A stretch of 64,000 nucleotides of DNA from CAVTRI01 sp963737075 (GCA_963737075.1 CAVTRI010000002.1:1488001-1552000); one strand, 5' to 3'; positions 17,744-27,114 are shown, numbered from the stretch's first letter. Made by a program: numbers and translations. The notes: generated by a model not told the origin, from the letters alone.

Positions 17744-18257
17744 CGCCGGCCTCCTGTGCGGTGATGTCCCTCGGGTCCGGCGTCAGCGGCCGGGCTGGAT
17801 CCAGCCAGCAGACACAAGTGGCGGCGCCAGCGAGGGCCCGGGAGCAGCTACCCCGCCACGAGACGACTACGACGGGGAGACCAGTACGCCGAAGGCCGGC
17901 AGCAAGAGGGGCAAAGGCGTTGTCACCCGAAGCGACGACGACCGCGTCGAACCGGTTCGCCCGGTCGGCTTGCTCGGCCCATTGCAGGAGGACGGCATCG
18001 GCCCCGTCGGGACCGTGGCCTATAAGAAGCTGGGCGCCGGGCCACGCGAGGCCAGCGTCGAGGGCATTCGACGCGTCGGCCGCCACCGTGCAGTGGTCAT
18101 GGTCACCGTACGGGACGACAACGTCGAGGCACAGCCGTCCGTACTCAAATTCGGCGCGGGTGGGGCAGGGCGAGCCGGCGATGTTTTCCGCGTCAACGAG
18201 GTGGAATCCAGCGCCATGGCCGCCACCGACGGGAGCTCCTCCGGACAGGGGTGATGC
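17733..18257 (-). CDS. NYN/PIN-like nuclease domain protein, start unclear
   Basis: The frame reads FHLVDAENIAGSPCPTRAEF near its start, GHGPDGADAVLLQWAEQADR in the middle, then FDAVVVASGDNAFAPLAAGL and RRTGLPVVVVSWRGSCSRAL. The Asp residues in VDAEN, PDGAD and SGDNAF are the metal-binding acids of NYN-domain (PIN-fold) ribonucleases. No ATG, GTG or TTG precedes the first motif in this frame. The frame opens just after a stop at 18258-18260, so either a rare start such as CTG is used or the 5' end is frameshifted. A GTG further in (giving about 117 residues) would lose the first catalytic Asp. It heads a three-gene unit with the GHKL-zincin gene. Confidence 0.6.
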   Translation of the reverse strand, partial: ASPLSGGAPVGGGHGAGFHLVDAENIAGSPCPTRAEFEYGRLCLDVVVPYGDHDHCTVAADASNALDAGLAWPGAQLLIGHGPDGADAVLLQWAEQADRANRFDAVVVASGDNAFAPLAAGLRRTGLPVVVVSWRGSCSRALAGAATCVCWLDPARPLTPDPRDITAQEAGDAA

Positions 18258-18756
18258 TCAAATGCAGATACCTTTCTCGTTGGCCGGCCGCGTCAGCCGG
18301 TGTTGAGTTGAGCCTGCGGGCGGCCAGGCCTCGGGGGAAGGGCCGAAGCGGTCGCAGATGCCCTGGCCAGCACTTTCGCCCGGCAGCCGCTTGGTCGTCT
18401 CGCCGTGAGTCGGAACTCTGCCCGGAGTGTTCCGGGCATCTCGAGATCAGTCCTGGGTGACGGCCCGCCGGGCCGCCCGCCCTCTCGATGGGTGTGAGCG
18501 CCTACCAGCCTCGAGTTCCCGCCGGGGTGCCGCCCGGTGGCCAATTCTCCGCCAAGGCGACGGCCGAGGTGTCGGTCGACCTGACCGACCCGACCATCGC
18601 GGGCCCCCGTACGGTCCCCAGCCCCGCTGATCGACGGCCGCGACGCGAAAACAAGAAGGAGACTCTTCCATGCATTCGTGCGCGGTGCTACGCTCTCCTC
18701 CTAGGAGGAGGGGTATACCGGCGAGCTACGACGTGAGTTGTGACGCCGGAACGAGA
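18258..18756. other. Boundary region between the mobile and catabolic blocks
   Basis: No complete gene is seen. A plus-strand frame from about 18488 encodes YQPRVPAGVPPGGQFSAK, a motif I know from the N-termini of actinobacterial accessory proteins, and loses identity within 60 residues. A strong AAGGAG site stands nine bases before an ATG at 18670, but the peptide after it (MHSCAVLRSPPRRRG) runs into the DUF35 gene frame without resembling that family. The region probably marks a recombination join. Confidence 0.4.
18695..18710. promoter_or_regulatory. Perfect 16-bp palindrome CTCCTCCTAGGAGGAG
   Basis: Perfectly self-complementary, located 46 bases before the DUF35 start. It could be an operator, or it could hide or expose the purine-rich right half as a ribosome-binding site. 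No second copy was seen in the window. Confidence 0.4.
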
Positions 18757-19221
18757 GTGACTGAGCCAACCGTCCCGAACACGCCAGTCGATGACGTCAA
18801 CCAGACCGCGAAGCCGGTGCCCGTGCCCGATCAGGTCTCTGAGGGCTTCTGGGCCTGGGCTTCGAGGCATGTGCTGTCCGTACAACGTTGCGATTGGTGC
18901 GGTCGTCTGGCCCTTCCGCCGGTCATCTTGTGCCCCGGGTGTCTCTCCACTCAACCGCGATTCTCGTTCACGCCGACGAGCGGCGGAGGTCGGCTGCGAA
19001 CGTGGACGGTGATGCGAGACGCATTCCTGCCAGGTTTTCGTGCAGACATCCCATGGGTCATCGGCGAGGTCGAGCTCGACGATGCCGCGGGCGTCCGACT
19101 TCTCGCTCGCCTGGACGAAAAGGCGGAGACGGAGCTGCACATCGACGTCAGGGTCGTCGTCGCTTTCGAGGACGTGTCGTCGGGCATATCGCTTCCTGTC
19201 ATCAGGCTGGCGACAGCGTGA
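18757..19221 (+). CDS. DUF35 OB-fold/zinc-ribbon acyl-CoA-binding protein
   Basis: The GTG start gives VTEPTVPNTPVDDVNQTAKP. The zinc ribbon RCDWCGRLALPP...LCPGC (two CxxC pairs) is followed by an OB-fold region (LRTWTVMRDAFLPGF, PWVIGEVELDD, VRLLARLDEK). DUF35 proteins pair with thiolase-like enzymes, as ChsH2 does with its partners and as the DUF35 subunit of Ltp2-type aldolases does, and they hold the acyl-CoA. The thiolase-like gene starts 10 bases downstream, so the two likely form one complex. An upstream in-frame ATG (18670) with a strong Shine-Dalgarno would add 29 unrelated residues, so I prefer the GTG. Confidence 0.85.
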   Translation: MTEPTVPNTPVDDVNQTAKPVPVPDQVSEGFWAWASRHVLSVQRCDWCGRLALPPVILCPGCLSTQPRFSFTPTSGGGRLRTWTVMRDAFLPGFRADIPWVIGEVELDDAAGVRLLARLDEKAETELHIDVRVVVAFEDVSSGISLPVIRLATA

Positions 19222-19231
19222 GGATGTGCTG

Positions 19232-20425
19232 ATGCGTCGCCGACGGGCCAACAGCGAAGTCGCGCTCGTCGGCTATGGCATCAGTAACGTCGAGCGCCAC
19301 TCCACCAGACCGCTTGGCGTGATTGCCGTCGAGACTGCCCTGGCCGCGATCCGCGACGCCGGACTCGAGAAGGACGACATCGACGGGTTCACGACGGGGG
19401 CCTTGCTCCCTTCCGCCGGGGGGCACGCTGTCGTGGACGGATCCAGCATGGTCTCCGCCCAATGGATGGCGGAGCATCTCAACGTTCGTCCTCGCTGGGC
19501 GTCAGGCTTTCAGGGGTACGGCCAGCTGCCGGGATCCGTCATGCTGGCCGTCAATGCGATTTCTTCGGGTGCGGCAGACTATGTGTTGCTTCACCGGGCA
19601 CTCGCGAACCCTTCGGGCCGCTACAACGAGAATCCTATGACTGAGGCTCGTGGCGCGGCGCAATGGACGGCTCCACACGGCCTTTGGGGACCCCCGGCTC
19701 AGATCGCTCTGCCCTATAACGAGTATGTGCAGCGGTACGGTGCCACCCGTGAGGAAATGGCGACCGTCGTCGTAGAGCTCCGAGCAAACGCGACCGGGAT
19801 TCCGTGGGCGTACTGGCGTCATAAACCGATCACTATCGACGACTACATGAATGCTCGTGTGATCGCCGACCCCATCTGCATTCTCGACTGCGACATCCCG
19901 GTGGACGGGGTCGCCGCGTTCATATTTGCCAGTGGCGAGCGAGCACGCGACCTTCCGAACCGGCCTGTCTATGTAGGTGGCTTTGGGATGGGCAGCCCCA
20001 CCGCTCTGACCACCGCTGCTACATGGACGCTGGATGACATCATGGAAGGTGGTCGCCGTGCTGCCCAGAACCTCTGGGATAGTTCTGGTCTCAGTCATAA
20101 AGACGTCGATATTCCACAGCTCTACGATGGATTTTCGCCTTACATCTACTTCTGGCTCGAGGCCCTCGGTTTCTGTCCCAATGGTGAGGCGCACGACTTT
20201 GTCCAGAATGGAGGCATCAGCACACACGGCGGCCTCCCGATTGCCTCGGGCGGTGGCGCGTTAGGCAACGGGCGACTCCACGGTGTGCCACAAATGCTCG
20301 AGTGCTATCTGCAGCTATCACGCCGCGCCGGAGAACGACAGCTTGAGCGAGCTGACGTGGGACTCGCGTGCCACTCTTCCCCTCACTACGGTGGCGCTGT
20401 CCTCTACACTTCCGAACCCAACTGA
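19232..20425 (+). CDS. Thiolase-like lipid-transfer protein (Ltp2/SCP-x type)
   Basis: A thiolase-fold protein of 397 residues: ALVGYGISNVERHSTRPLGV, AAIRDAGLEKDDIDGFTTGA, then AISSGAADYVLLHRALANP. The usual active-site Cys of thiolases is not evident. Instead PQLYDGFSPYIYFWLEALGF carries the Asp/Tyr region seen in retro-aldolase Ltp2 proteins, and GGISTHGGLPIASGGGALGN is the glycine-rich CoA loop. With the DUF35 protein just upstream, a side-chain-cleaving aldolase or acyl-CoA thiolase of steroid-like or branched substrates is likely. The substrate cannot be fixed. A GTG six bases earlier is an alternative start. Confidence 0.85.
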   Translation: MRRRRANSEVALVGYGISNVERHSTRPLGVIAVETALAAIRDAGLEKDDIDGFTTGALLPSAGGHAVVDGSSMVSAQWMAEHLNVRPRWASGFQGYGQLPGSVMLAVNAISSGAADYVLLHRALANPSGRYNENPMTEARGAAQWTAPHGLWGPPAQIALPYNEYVQRYGATREEMATVVVELRANATGIPWAYWRHKPITIDDYMNARVIADPICILDCDIPVDGVAAFIFASGERARDLPNRPVYVGGFGMGSPTALTTAATWTLDDIMEGGRRAAQNLWDSSGLSHKDVDIPQLYDGFSPYIYFWLEALGFCPNGEAHDFVQNGGISTHGGLPIASGGGALGNGRLHGVPQMLECYLQLSRRAGERQLERADVGLACHSSPHYGGAVLYTSEPN

Positions 20426-20578
20426 AAGCCGGGCGAGGGTTCCCGTCGGCGGCGCGTCTCCGAGTGTAGAGGGTGACGGGCGCGGACTTTTCGACCGCGG
20501 TGTGCTACGTTCTAAAGCGGTTGACGCCGCATCACATCGACGTCGTCCGTAAAGGGGCTGTAACGCGGGGGAAGCGAG

Positions 20579-21848
20579 ATGGTTTGGCGAAGGCGACTCG
20601 TGTGCAGTGCGGGCGTTCTGTCGCTGCTGGCCGCGGTCGTCGCTTGCTCCTCCAGCTCCAAACCTGCCTCGACGAGCGGTACGTCGGCGAGCAGCGCTCA
20701 GTCCGGTAGCGGCTCCTCGTCTGCTCACGCAACCGGTACCCCGATCAGGGTCGGTCTGATCTGCACCTGTTTGGGCGCCGGGGGCTTCGGAGCCTTCCTC
20801 GTGCCGGGGAGGACACGTACAAGGCGTGGGCGAACGCGGTGAACGACTCGGGTGGGATCAATGGACACCCGGTCCAGGTGATCGCTGAGGATGATGCTGG
20901 GACCCCGGGCACGGCGGTCTCTGACGCCCAGACGCTCATCTCTGATCACGTTGTCGCGGTGGCGGACGTCTCCGACGTCGACCAGACGTTCGCGACCGCG
21001 CTCCAGCAAGCGAACATTCCCGTGGTCCGCGTGCTCACCTCCGAGACGCCGTTTGGTACGAACCCCGACTTCTATCCCGAAGCCCAGACCAACGACTCGG
21101 CGATCTACGCCGTCCTCACCACGGCCAAGGCCGGGGGCGCGACCGACCTGGCGAACGTCTACTCCGCGGAGGCGGCAATCTGCGCCGAGAGCGTCGGCGC
21201 CTTCCAGACAACCGGCAAGCAGCTGGGGATACCAGACGTGTACAACGCCGAGGTGTCGGCGACCGCGCCCAGCTACGCCGGTCAGTGCGTGGCGGCGAAG
21301 CAGCAGCACGTCACCTCGATGTTCATCGGCGAATCATCTGCGACCTACATGCGTATCGCCAACGACTGCGCCCAGCAGAGCCTCAGCCCCGTCTACGTCC
21401 AGGAGGGCGCAGGATTCAGCCCCAACGAGTCGTCTGCCCCCGCGTTGAAGAACGCCCTCTGGGTGGAGTTTCCGGCACTTCCGCTGTTCGCCAACGGGCC
21501 CGCCGTCCAAGCAGCGAACGCCGCTCTCGACAAATACTTCCCGGGGGTGAGGCAGAACACGACCCTCTACGGCCAGGATCCCTTCATGGCGTGGGCATCA
21601 GGCGTCTTGCTCGAGGATGCCATCAAAGCGGGGGCCTCACGGCGAGCGGCACCCCCTCTGCCGCGGAGGTGGTGTCGGGGCTGGGGTTGCTCAAGCGAGA
21701 CACGGTTAACGGGTTGACGCCGCCGGTCACGTTCACGCCGGGAAAGCCGCGCACCGTCGACTGCTGGTTCACGGCCCGGCTGCAGAACGGCGCGCCGACG
21801 CTTGAGAACAACGGCAAGGTCAGCTGCGAGCCCGGGTCGTCGTCGTAA
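20579..21848 (+). pseudogene. Solute-binding lipoprotein, two frameshifts
   Basis: The signal peptide ends in a lipobox (LLAAVVACSSSS), followed by a Ser/Thr/Gly linker and IRVGLICTC. Near 20800 the reading changes frame, then continues with AWANAVNDSGGINGHPVQVI, NPDFYPEAQTNDS and SATAPSYAGQCVAAKQQH. Near 21635 it changes again, to SGTPSAAEVVSGLGLLK and PPVTFTPGKPRTVDCWF. The order and many motifs match the intact lipoprotein at 37589, so this is a paralogue of the Leu/Ile/Val-binding type (type 1 periplasmic binding fold). Both shifts may be mutations or sequence errors. No permease or ATPase gene lies nearby. Confidence 0.82.
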
Positions 21849-21985
21849 CGCCCTCCACGATCGAGGGTGCGAGCCGTGATTGCCACCGCAGCGCCCTCCG
21901 AGGCCAGCCGCTCGGCGATCGATTTTCCGAGTCCCCGGCTGGCCCCGGTGACGAGCGCGATCCTGCCTTCGCACGTTCCGGTCAC
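21849..21985 (-). pseudogene. SDR oxidoreductase, N-terminal remnant
   Basis: The frame starts MTGTCEGRIALVTGASRGLG with the TGxxxGxG NAD(P)-binding loop, then KSIAERLASEGAAVAITART. It loses family sequence after about 44 residues, at the 3' end of the lipoprotein gene on the other strand. The remaining 200 residues, including the Ser-Tyr-Lys active site, are absent. It is a truncated relic. Confidence 0.7.
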
Positions 21986-22107
21986 GCCGTAATAATAGGG
22001 TTTTGTCTGAGCACGTTGGAAAAGGCCTCAGACGAAGTCCCGGGCGATGCGTGCTATTACTAAACGCTCATGACTGCTGAACAGATGTGTGAAGGCCGAG
22101 TGCTGCG

Positions 22108-22574
22108 GTGCTGAGCTTCGGGACGACCCTGATGGCAGGCCCCCGGCGGTGGGCTGAGGTGGCGAAGGCGACCGAGCAGGCGGGCTTCGAATCGGTGTGG
22201 GTTCCGGAGCATCTGATCATGCCGGTGACCATGACGGGCGCACCCAACACTCCCCACGAAGGAGAGCCTCCCATGTCGGTGTCGACCCCCGCGTACGACC
22301 CGTGGGTGCAGATGCCGACGATGGCTTCCCAGACGACCACACTGCGCTTCGGCACAAACGTCTACAACATCGGGCTCCGGCATCCGTTCGTTACCGCCCG
22401 GGCGCTCATCACCGTCGACGCTGTGTCCAATGGGCGCAGGTCACGTCGGTCGACGACGTTCGCCGCTACGAAGACGCCGGCGCCACCCGCCTGCTCGTCA
22501 ACCCGTTTACCCATCCACGAGAGGCGGCCGAGGGTCTCCAGCGCTTCGGCGACTCGATCATCGCCAAGCTGTAA
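22108..22574 (+). pseudogene. Luciferase-like (F420) monooxygenase with internal deletion
   Basis: The GTG start gives a normal N-terminus: LSFGTTLMAGPRRWAEVAKA, AGFESVWVPEHLIMP and LRFGTNVYNIGLRHPFVTAR. After LITVDAVSNGR the sequence jumps, in another frame, to a normal C-terminus: QVTSVDDVRRYEDAGATRLL, then EGLQRFGDSII. About 130 residues that form the centre of the TIM barrel are missing, so the product cannot be active. The pattern of both ends kept and the middle lost recurs at 45667 and 47298. Confidence 0.75.
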
Positions 22575-22661
22575 GGCCCGGGCTCATCGGACCGAACCCT
22601 TTACCACTGCACGATAGCTTGGTACGGTAGAACGACGCTCTACAGCATGAAGGGGGTGGAG

Positions 22662-23852
22662 ATGAATCTGGACTGGTTGATCTCGGTCGACGACCACATC
22701 CTCGAGCCGCCGCATCTCTGGGTCGACCGCGTGGCGCCCAAGGACCGCGACCGCGCTCCTCACATGGAGACGATCGACGGGGTCGAGTACTGGCTGTACG
22801 ACGACAAGCGTTTCCCGAGCTCAGGTTTGAGCGCTGTGGCAGGAAAGTCGAAGGAGGAGTTCAGCCCCGAACCACTGCCCTACTCGGAGATGCGCCCCGG
22901 TTGCTATGACGCCCAGGCCCGGGTGGCGGACATGGACCAGGCCGGGATTCTGGCCTCGCTGTGCTTCCCGACGATCACCCGTTTCTGCGGCCAGCTCTTC
23001 ATGGAAGCCAGTGATCGGCGGTTCGGCTTCGAGTTGCTGCAGCACTACAACGACTGGGTGGTCGAGGAGTGGTGCGGCTCCGCGCCTGGCCGGTACATCC
23101 CCTTGATGCTCATCCCCATGTGGGATCCGCCATTGGCGGCGAAGGAGATGGAGCGCATGGCGGACAAAGGAGTCACCGCGTTTGCGTTCTCCGAGAATCC
23201 GGCGCCCCTCGGTCTGCCGACCATCCACGACAGGAACCGCTACTGGGATCCGGTGATGTCCGCAGCCAACGAGATCGGCATGGTCGCCTCGATGCACGTC
23301 GGCTCGTCGTCGCAGGTCCCTCAGATCGCGCCCGACTCGCCATTTATGGCCAACCTGGCCTGGGGAGCGATCCGCACGTCCGGAGCAATGCTGTCGTGGC
23401 TGTTCAGCGGTATGTTCACTCGGTTTCCCAACCTTAAAATCGCGCTTTCGGAGGGCGAGATCGGGTGGATGCCGTATTTCCTGGAGCGAGCCGAGCAGTG
23501 CTTGGACAAGCAGCGGTACTGGGTGGCCCGAGGCCAGCAGTTCATGAACCATGCCACGACCGATGTCGACCTCGACACGATCAACCTTCGGGAGCTGTTC
23601 CGCGGCCACGTCTTCGGCTGCTTTATTGAGGACCATCATGGGATCGCGAGCCTTGACGAGATCGGGGGAGACAACGTCATGTGCGAGACCGACTACCCGC
23701 ACTCGGACTCGACCTGGCCGGATTGCATATCTGTGGTAAGGAAGCTCATCGCCCACCTGCCGCCGGAGACCCAGTACAAGCTCCTACGCGGGAACGCGGA
23801 GAAGCTCTACCGGTTCACCCCTGCCGAGCCACCAGTGCTCGCCAGACGTTGA
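22662..23852 (+). CDS. Amidohydrolase 2 family metal-dependent hydrolase
   Basis: A protein of about 396 residues in the amidohydrolase-related family (PF04909 type; includes ACMSD-like decarboxylases and hydrolases). SVDDHILEPPHLWVDR starts the barrel, with D-x-H in place of the usual H-x-H. The metal/active-site regions MHVGSSSQVPQIAPD and CFIEDHHGIASL are visible, and MCETDYPHSDSTWPD carries the late Asp. The chosen ATG (MNLDWLISVDDH) follows GGGGGTGGAG; the ATG 15 bases earlier lacks a ribosome site. It heads a run of plus-strand genes with a P450 and a CoA transferase. The reaction is unknown; C-C or C-N bond hydrolysis of a degradation intermediate is likely. Confidence 0.82.
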   Translation: MNLDWLISVDDHILEPPHLWVDRVAPKDRDRAPHMETIDGVEYWLYDDKRFPSSGLSAVAGKSKEEFSPEPLPYSEMRPGCYDAQARVADMDQAGILASLCFPTITRFCGQLFMEASDRRFGFELLQHYNDWVVEEWCGSAPGRYIPLMLIPMWDPPLAAKEMERMADKGVTAFAFSENPAPLGLPTIHDRNRYWDPVMSAANEIGMVASMHVGSSSQVPQIAPDSPFMANLAWGAIRTSGAMLSWLFSGMFTRFPNLKIALSEGEIGWMPYFLERAEQCLDKQRYWVARGQQFMNHATTDVDLDTINLRELFRGHVFGCFIEDHHGIASLDEIGGDNVMCETDYPHSDSTWPDCISVVRKLIAHLPPETQYKLLRGNAEKLYRFTPAEPPVLARR

Positions 23853-23876
23853 GGGCATACTCCGCGAGAGGGCGAA

Positions 23877-25130
23877 ATGAGCGAGACTAAGCAGATCCTT
23901 GACCTGGACCGGGTGCGGCAGATCTTCGACCTGGCTGGCAGCTATCTGGTTTGGACGGGCGGGAACTACCGCGACGATCCCTATCCCTCGTGGCAGTCCC
24001 TCCGCCAAGCAGCGCCTGTCCAGCCCGGCATCGTCCACGAGTTGATGGGAATCTCGGAGCCGCTCGGATTTCATGGTCTGCCGGAATCGGACCGGTCACA
24101 CTTTTCGGCATTCAGCTGGGCGGCCTGTGACGCTGCGTACCGGGAGGACAAGCTGTTCGCGTCCTCTCCCGACGGTGTCGACGTCGAGGGCGGCGAGCTG
24201 GGCGTCACCAACAGCTTGCTGTCAATGGGCGGGGCGCAGCACCGACGTTACCGGGCACTGGTACAGCCTTCGTTCGGCCCGGCTCGAACCCGTTGGTGGA
24301 TCGAGCGCTGGATCGAGCGAACCGTGCATTTGCTGATCGACTGCTTCGCAAGCGCGGGCCGAGCCGAGCTGAACGTGGAGTTCTGTGCCGCCATCCCGGT
24401 GCTGACTATCACCGGGAGCTTCGGGGTGCCCGTCGAGAAGGCTCTTGACATCAGGGAAACGGTCAGCCGCCGCCCGGACCTCCTCGTCGAGATCATCAAG
24501 CCGATCGTCGCCGCGCGCCGCGAGCACCCGGAAGACGACCTCATCAGCGTGTTGGTCCAATCGGAGATCACTGACGATGACGGCAAGGCCCACCGGCTCA
24601 GCGACCCCGAAATCTACTCGTTCGCTCTGCTTCTCCTGGCTGCCGGGTCGGGTACGACCTGGAAGCAGATGGGCATCACGCTCGCTGCCATGCTCCAACG
24701 ACCCGAGGTCCTCGATGCCGTGCGACACGACCGCGGGCTCCTTCGATCGGCGATCGAGGAGTCGGTGCGGTGGATGCCCACCGACCCCATGTTCTCGCGC
24801 TGGGTGACCCAGGACGTCGACTTTCACGGCGTCCGCCTGGCCAAGGGTTCGGTGCTCCACCTGTGCATCGGCGCAGCCAACCGGGACGCCGAGCGTTGGG
24901 AGCGCCCGGACGAGTACGACATCAATCGGCCAATGAAGCCGACTCTGGCGTTTGGCAGCGGGCCCCACGCCTGCCTCGGACAACATGTGGCCAGGGCCGA
25001 GATGACCGTTGCGATAGGCGCTTTGTTGGATCGTCTGCCCAACCTGCGGCTCGACCCCGACGCCCAACCGCCCCAGTTCATCGGTATCTATGAGCGTGGC
25101 GCGACCGCCATCCCGGTGGTCTTCGGATGA
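23877..25130 (+). CDS. Cytochrome P450
   Basis: A 417-residue soluble bacterial P450. The I-helix oxygen-activation motif LLAAGSGTTWKQM, the E-x-x-R pair (Glu295, Arg298 in EESVR) and the haem-binding loop FGSGPHACLGQH with Cys366 are all present. The start ATG follows GAGAGGGCG. It would hydroxylate a hydrophobic substrate with electrons from a ferredoxin and reductase. None is adjacent, but a KshB-like reductase lies at 31307. It is followed after 13 bases by a CoA transferase gene, so substrate oxidation and CoA activation are probably co-expressed. Confidence 0.93.
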   Translation: MSETKQILDLDRVRQIFDLAGSYLVWTGGNYRDDPYPSWQSLRQAAPVQPGIVHELMGISEPLGFHGLPESDRSHFSAFSWAACDAAYREDKLFASSPDGVDVEGGELGVTNSLLSMGGAQHRRYRALVQPSFGPARTRWWIERWIERTVHLLIDCFASAGRAELNVEFCAAIPVLTITGSFGVPVEKALDIRETVSRRPDLLVEIIKPIVAARREHPEDDLISVLVQSEITDDDGKAHRLSDPEIYSFALLLLAAGSGTTWKQMGITLAAMLQRPEVLDAVRHDRGLLRSAIEESVRWMPTDPMFSRWVTQDVDFHGVRLAKGSVLHLCIGAANRDAERWERPDEYDINRPMKPTLAFGSGPHACLGQHVARAEMTVAIGALLDRLPNLRLDPDAQPPQFIGIYERGATAIPVVFG

Positions 25131-25143
25131 GGACAGGCGCTCC

Positions 25144-26388
25144 GTGAGCCAAATGGGAGAGAGGATTGTGGGAGAGACCGGTGGTGGCGCCTTCGCCGGT
25201 GTGCGGGTCGTGGAGCTGGCGCAGTGGGTGTTCGTACCGGTTGCCGGGGCCCTGCTGGCGGACTGGGGCGCAGATGTCATCCACATCGAGCCGACGGAGG
25301 GCGATCCGTATCGTGGACTGGCCACGCAGGGCATCGGAACCGAGCGGGGCGGGGTGAACCTGTCGCTGGCGCTCGCCAACCGCGGGAAGCGCTCGATCGC
25401 GCTGGACATCCGGAGCGAACAGGGGCAGGCCGTCCTTCACCGGCTGCTGGATTCCGCCGACGTGTTCCTGACGAACATGCGACCGCGGGCTTTGCGTCGT
25501 CTCGGCCTCGACGAAGAAGCGCTCACCACCCGCTACCCGAGCTTGGTGTACGCGCGTGGAAGCGGGTATGGCCCGCAGGGTCCCGATGTCGACCAAGCCG
25601 GCTACGACGCCACCGCCTTTTGGGCCCGTGGCGGACTGGCGCACATGCTCACCTCTCCCGAACGCGAGTACCCGGTGGGACAACGGGGTGCGATGGGCGA
25701 TCGAAACGGCGCCATGGCCCTGGCCTTCGGCGTGGCGGCCGCGCTGCTCAAACGGGTGCGGACCGGCACGGGATCGGTCGTCGACGTCTCCCTTCTGGCC
25801 ACCGCCATGTGGACCCTTTCGTCCGACATCCTCGCCGCGCTCGGCGGGGACGAGCCGAGAGCATCCAGCGGTCGGGGACCCCTGTTGAACCCGGTGGTGG
25901 GCATGTACCGCACGAAGGACGGTCGCCACATCCAGCTCGTCTTCCTCCAAGCCGACCGGTACTGGGCCGACTTCTGCCGGACGATCGGCCGTGAGGATAT
26001 GATCGACGATCCCCGTTTCTCCACCCTTCAAGCGCGCCGAGACAACGCTGCCGCCTGCGTGGCGGAGCTGGACCAGGAGTTCGCGAAGCACACGTTTGCT
26101 GAGTGGAAAGCGGCGCTGGCCGGTCTCGACGCGCCGTGGGCGCCGGTCCAGGCAGTCATCGAGCTGCTGGACGACCCGCAAGTAAAAGCCAACGGGTACA
26201 TCGGGGACGTGATTGTCGATGGCGAGCCGGTCTACCGGCTGCCGGCCGTGCCGGTCCTTGTCGACGGTCATCCGCCGGCGCTTCGACGAGCCCCGGAGCA
26301 CGGCGAAGACACCGAGACCGTCCTTTCGGAGCTCGGCTTCGACTGGGACCGGATCATCGGCCTCAAGGAGGCGGGGGTCATCCTTTGA
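25144..26388 (+). CDS. CaiB/BaiF-type (class III) CoA transferase
   Basis: A protein of about 414 residues that moves CoA between acyl groups through an aspartyl-CoA thioester. The N-terminal Rossmann part has GVRVVELAQWVFVPVAGALL and ADWGADVIHIEPTEGDPYRG. The catalytic Asp is expected in RGAMGDRNGAMALAFGVAAA. The second domain holds GRGPLLNPVVGMYRTKDGRH and LDAPWAPVQAVIELLDDPQV. The start is GTG after AGGACAGGCGC, with an ATG nine bases later as alternative. It lies directly behind the P450 and before a TetR gene, fitting activation of an organic acid for beta-oxidation-like breakdown. Confidence 0.92.
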   Translation: MSQMGERIVGETGGGAFAGVRVVELAQWVFVPVAGALLADWGADVIHIEPTEGDPYRGLATQGIGTERGGVNLSLALANRGKRSIALDIRSEQGQAVLHRLLDSADVFLTNMRPRALRRLGLDEEALTTRYPSLVYARGSGYGPQGPDVDQAGYDATAFWARGGLAHMLTSPEREYPVGQRGAMGDRNGAMALAFGVAAALLKRVRTGTGSVVDVSLLATAMWTLSSDILAALGGDEPRASSGRGPLLNPVVGMYRTKDGRHIQLVFLQADRYWADFCRTIGREDMIDDPRFSTLQARRDNAAACVAELDQEFAKHTFAEWKAALAGLDAPWAPVQAVIELLDDPQVKANGYIGDVIVDGEPVYRLPAVPVLVDGHPPALRRAPEHGEDTETVLSELGFDWDRIIGLKEAGVIL

Positions 26389-26439
26389 CAGCCGGTACGC
26401 GTCCGACGCCGATGCCGCCTCGACGGATGCACGTCTGCG

Positions 26440-27114
26440 ATGTCGTGGGCTGAGCTCGCTGCCGAACGATCACCGATGGTGAAGCGTTCGCGCGCTCGCG
26501 GCGTCGAACAAGCGAAGGCGATCGTTGAGGCGGCCCAGCGCCTGATCACCGTGAAGGGCAGTGCGTTCACGACGCAGGAGCTGATCAAGGAGGCGGGGAT
26601 CGCGCTGCAGACGTTCTATCGGTACTTCGAGAGCAAGGACCAGCTGATCCTGGCCGTCATCGAGCACATGGTGAACGAGTTTTCGAATCGCTACCGGAAC
26701 GGTGCGGCGGCCCTTCGTGATCCAATCGAGCGCCTGCGGTTCTACGTCACGTCAGTGATTTATCAGCTCGACGAGGGTCGGGAGGGTGCTCGCTTCTTGG
26801 CGACCGAGCACTGGCGGCTGCAGGCTCTGTACCCGGAAGAGGTGGCCCGCGTGTCCGCGTCGTACACCGAGGTCGTGCAGACGGAAATCGAAGCGGCGGC
26901 CGACAAGGGGCTGCTGCGCCCGGCCGACACGACCGACGCCGCATGGTTCGTGACGCAGCTGGTCAGAGGGGTCTTCTTCTATTACGCCTTCACTGATGGG
27001 CAGGAGCGGCCCCAGGCGATCGCAGACCGCCTGTGGGCCTTCTGCTTGACCGGTCTCGCGGGCAACCGGCCAGCAACCAACGGACAGAGGCCACGCAGAG
27101 GACCTCGGCAGTGA
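26440..27114 (+). CDS. TetR-family transcriptional regulator
   Basis: A protein of about 224 residues. The N-terminal helix-turn-helix reads KAIVEAAQRLITVKGSAFTT, QELIKEAGIALQTFYRYF and ESKDQLILAVIEH, the standard TetR DNA-binding domain. The C-terminal ligand domain has FYVTSVIYQLDEGREGARFL and WFVTQLVRGVFFYYAFTDG. The first ATG is used here; an ATG 36 bases later (MVKRSRARG) may be the real start. It follows the CoA transferase by about 50 bases and precedes a lipoprotein gene, so it probably controls this block. Its operator is not identified. Confidence 0.9.
   Translation: MSWAELAAERSPMVKRSRARGVEQAKAIVEAAQRLITVKGSAFTTQELIKEAGIALQTFYRYFESKDQLILAVIEHMVNEFSNRYRNGAAALRDPIERLRFYVTSVIYQLDEGREGARFLATEHWRLQALYPEEVARVSASYTEVVQTEIEAAADKGLLRPADTTDAAWFVTQLVRGVFFYYAFTDGQERPQAIADRLWAFCLTGLAGNRPATNGQRPRRGPRQ

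Noticed and set aside
20579..21848. Programmed frameshifting in the lipoprotein gene
   Set aside because: There is no slippery heptamer at either shift, and the paralogue at 37589 is encoded in one frame.
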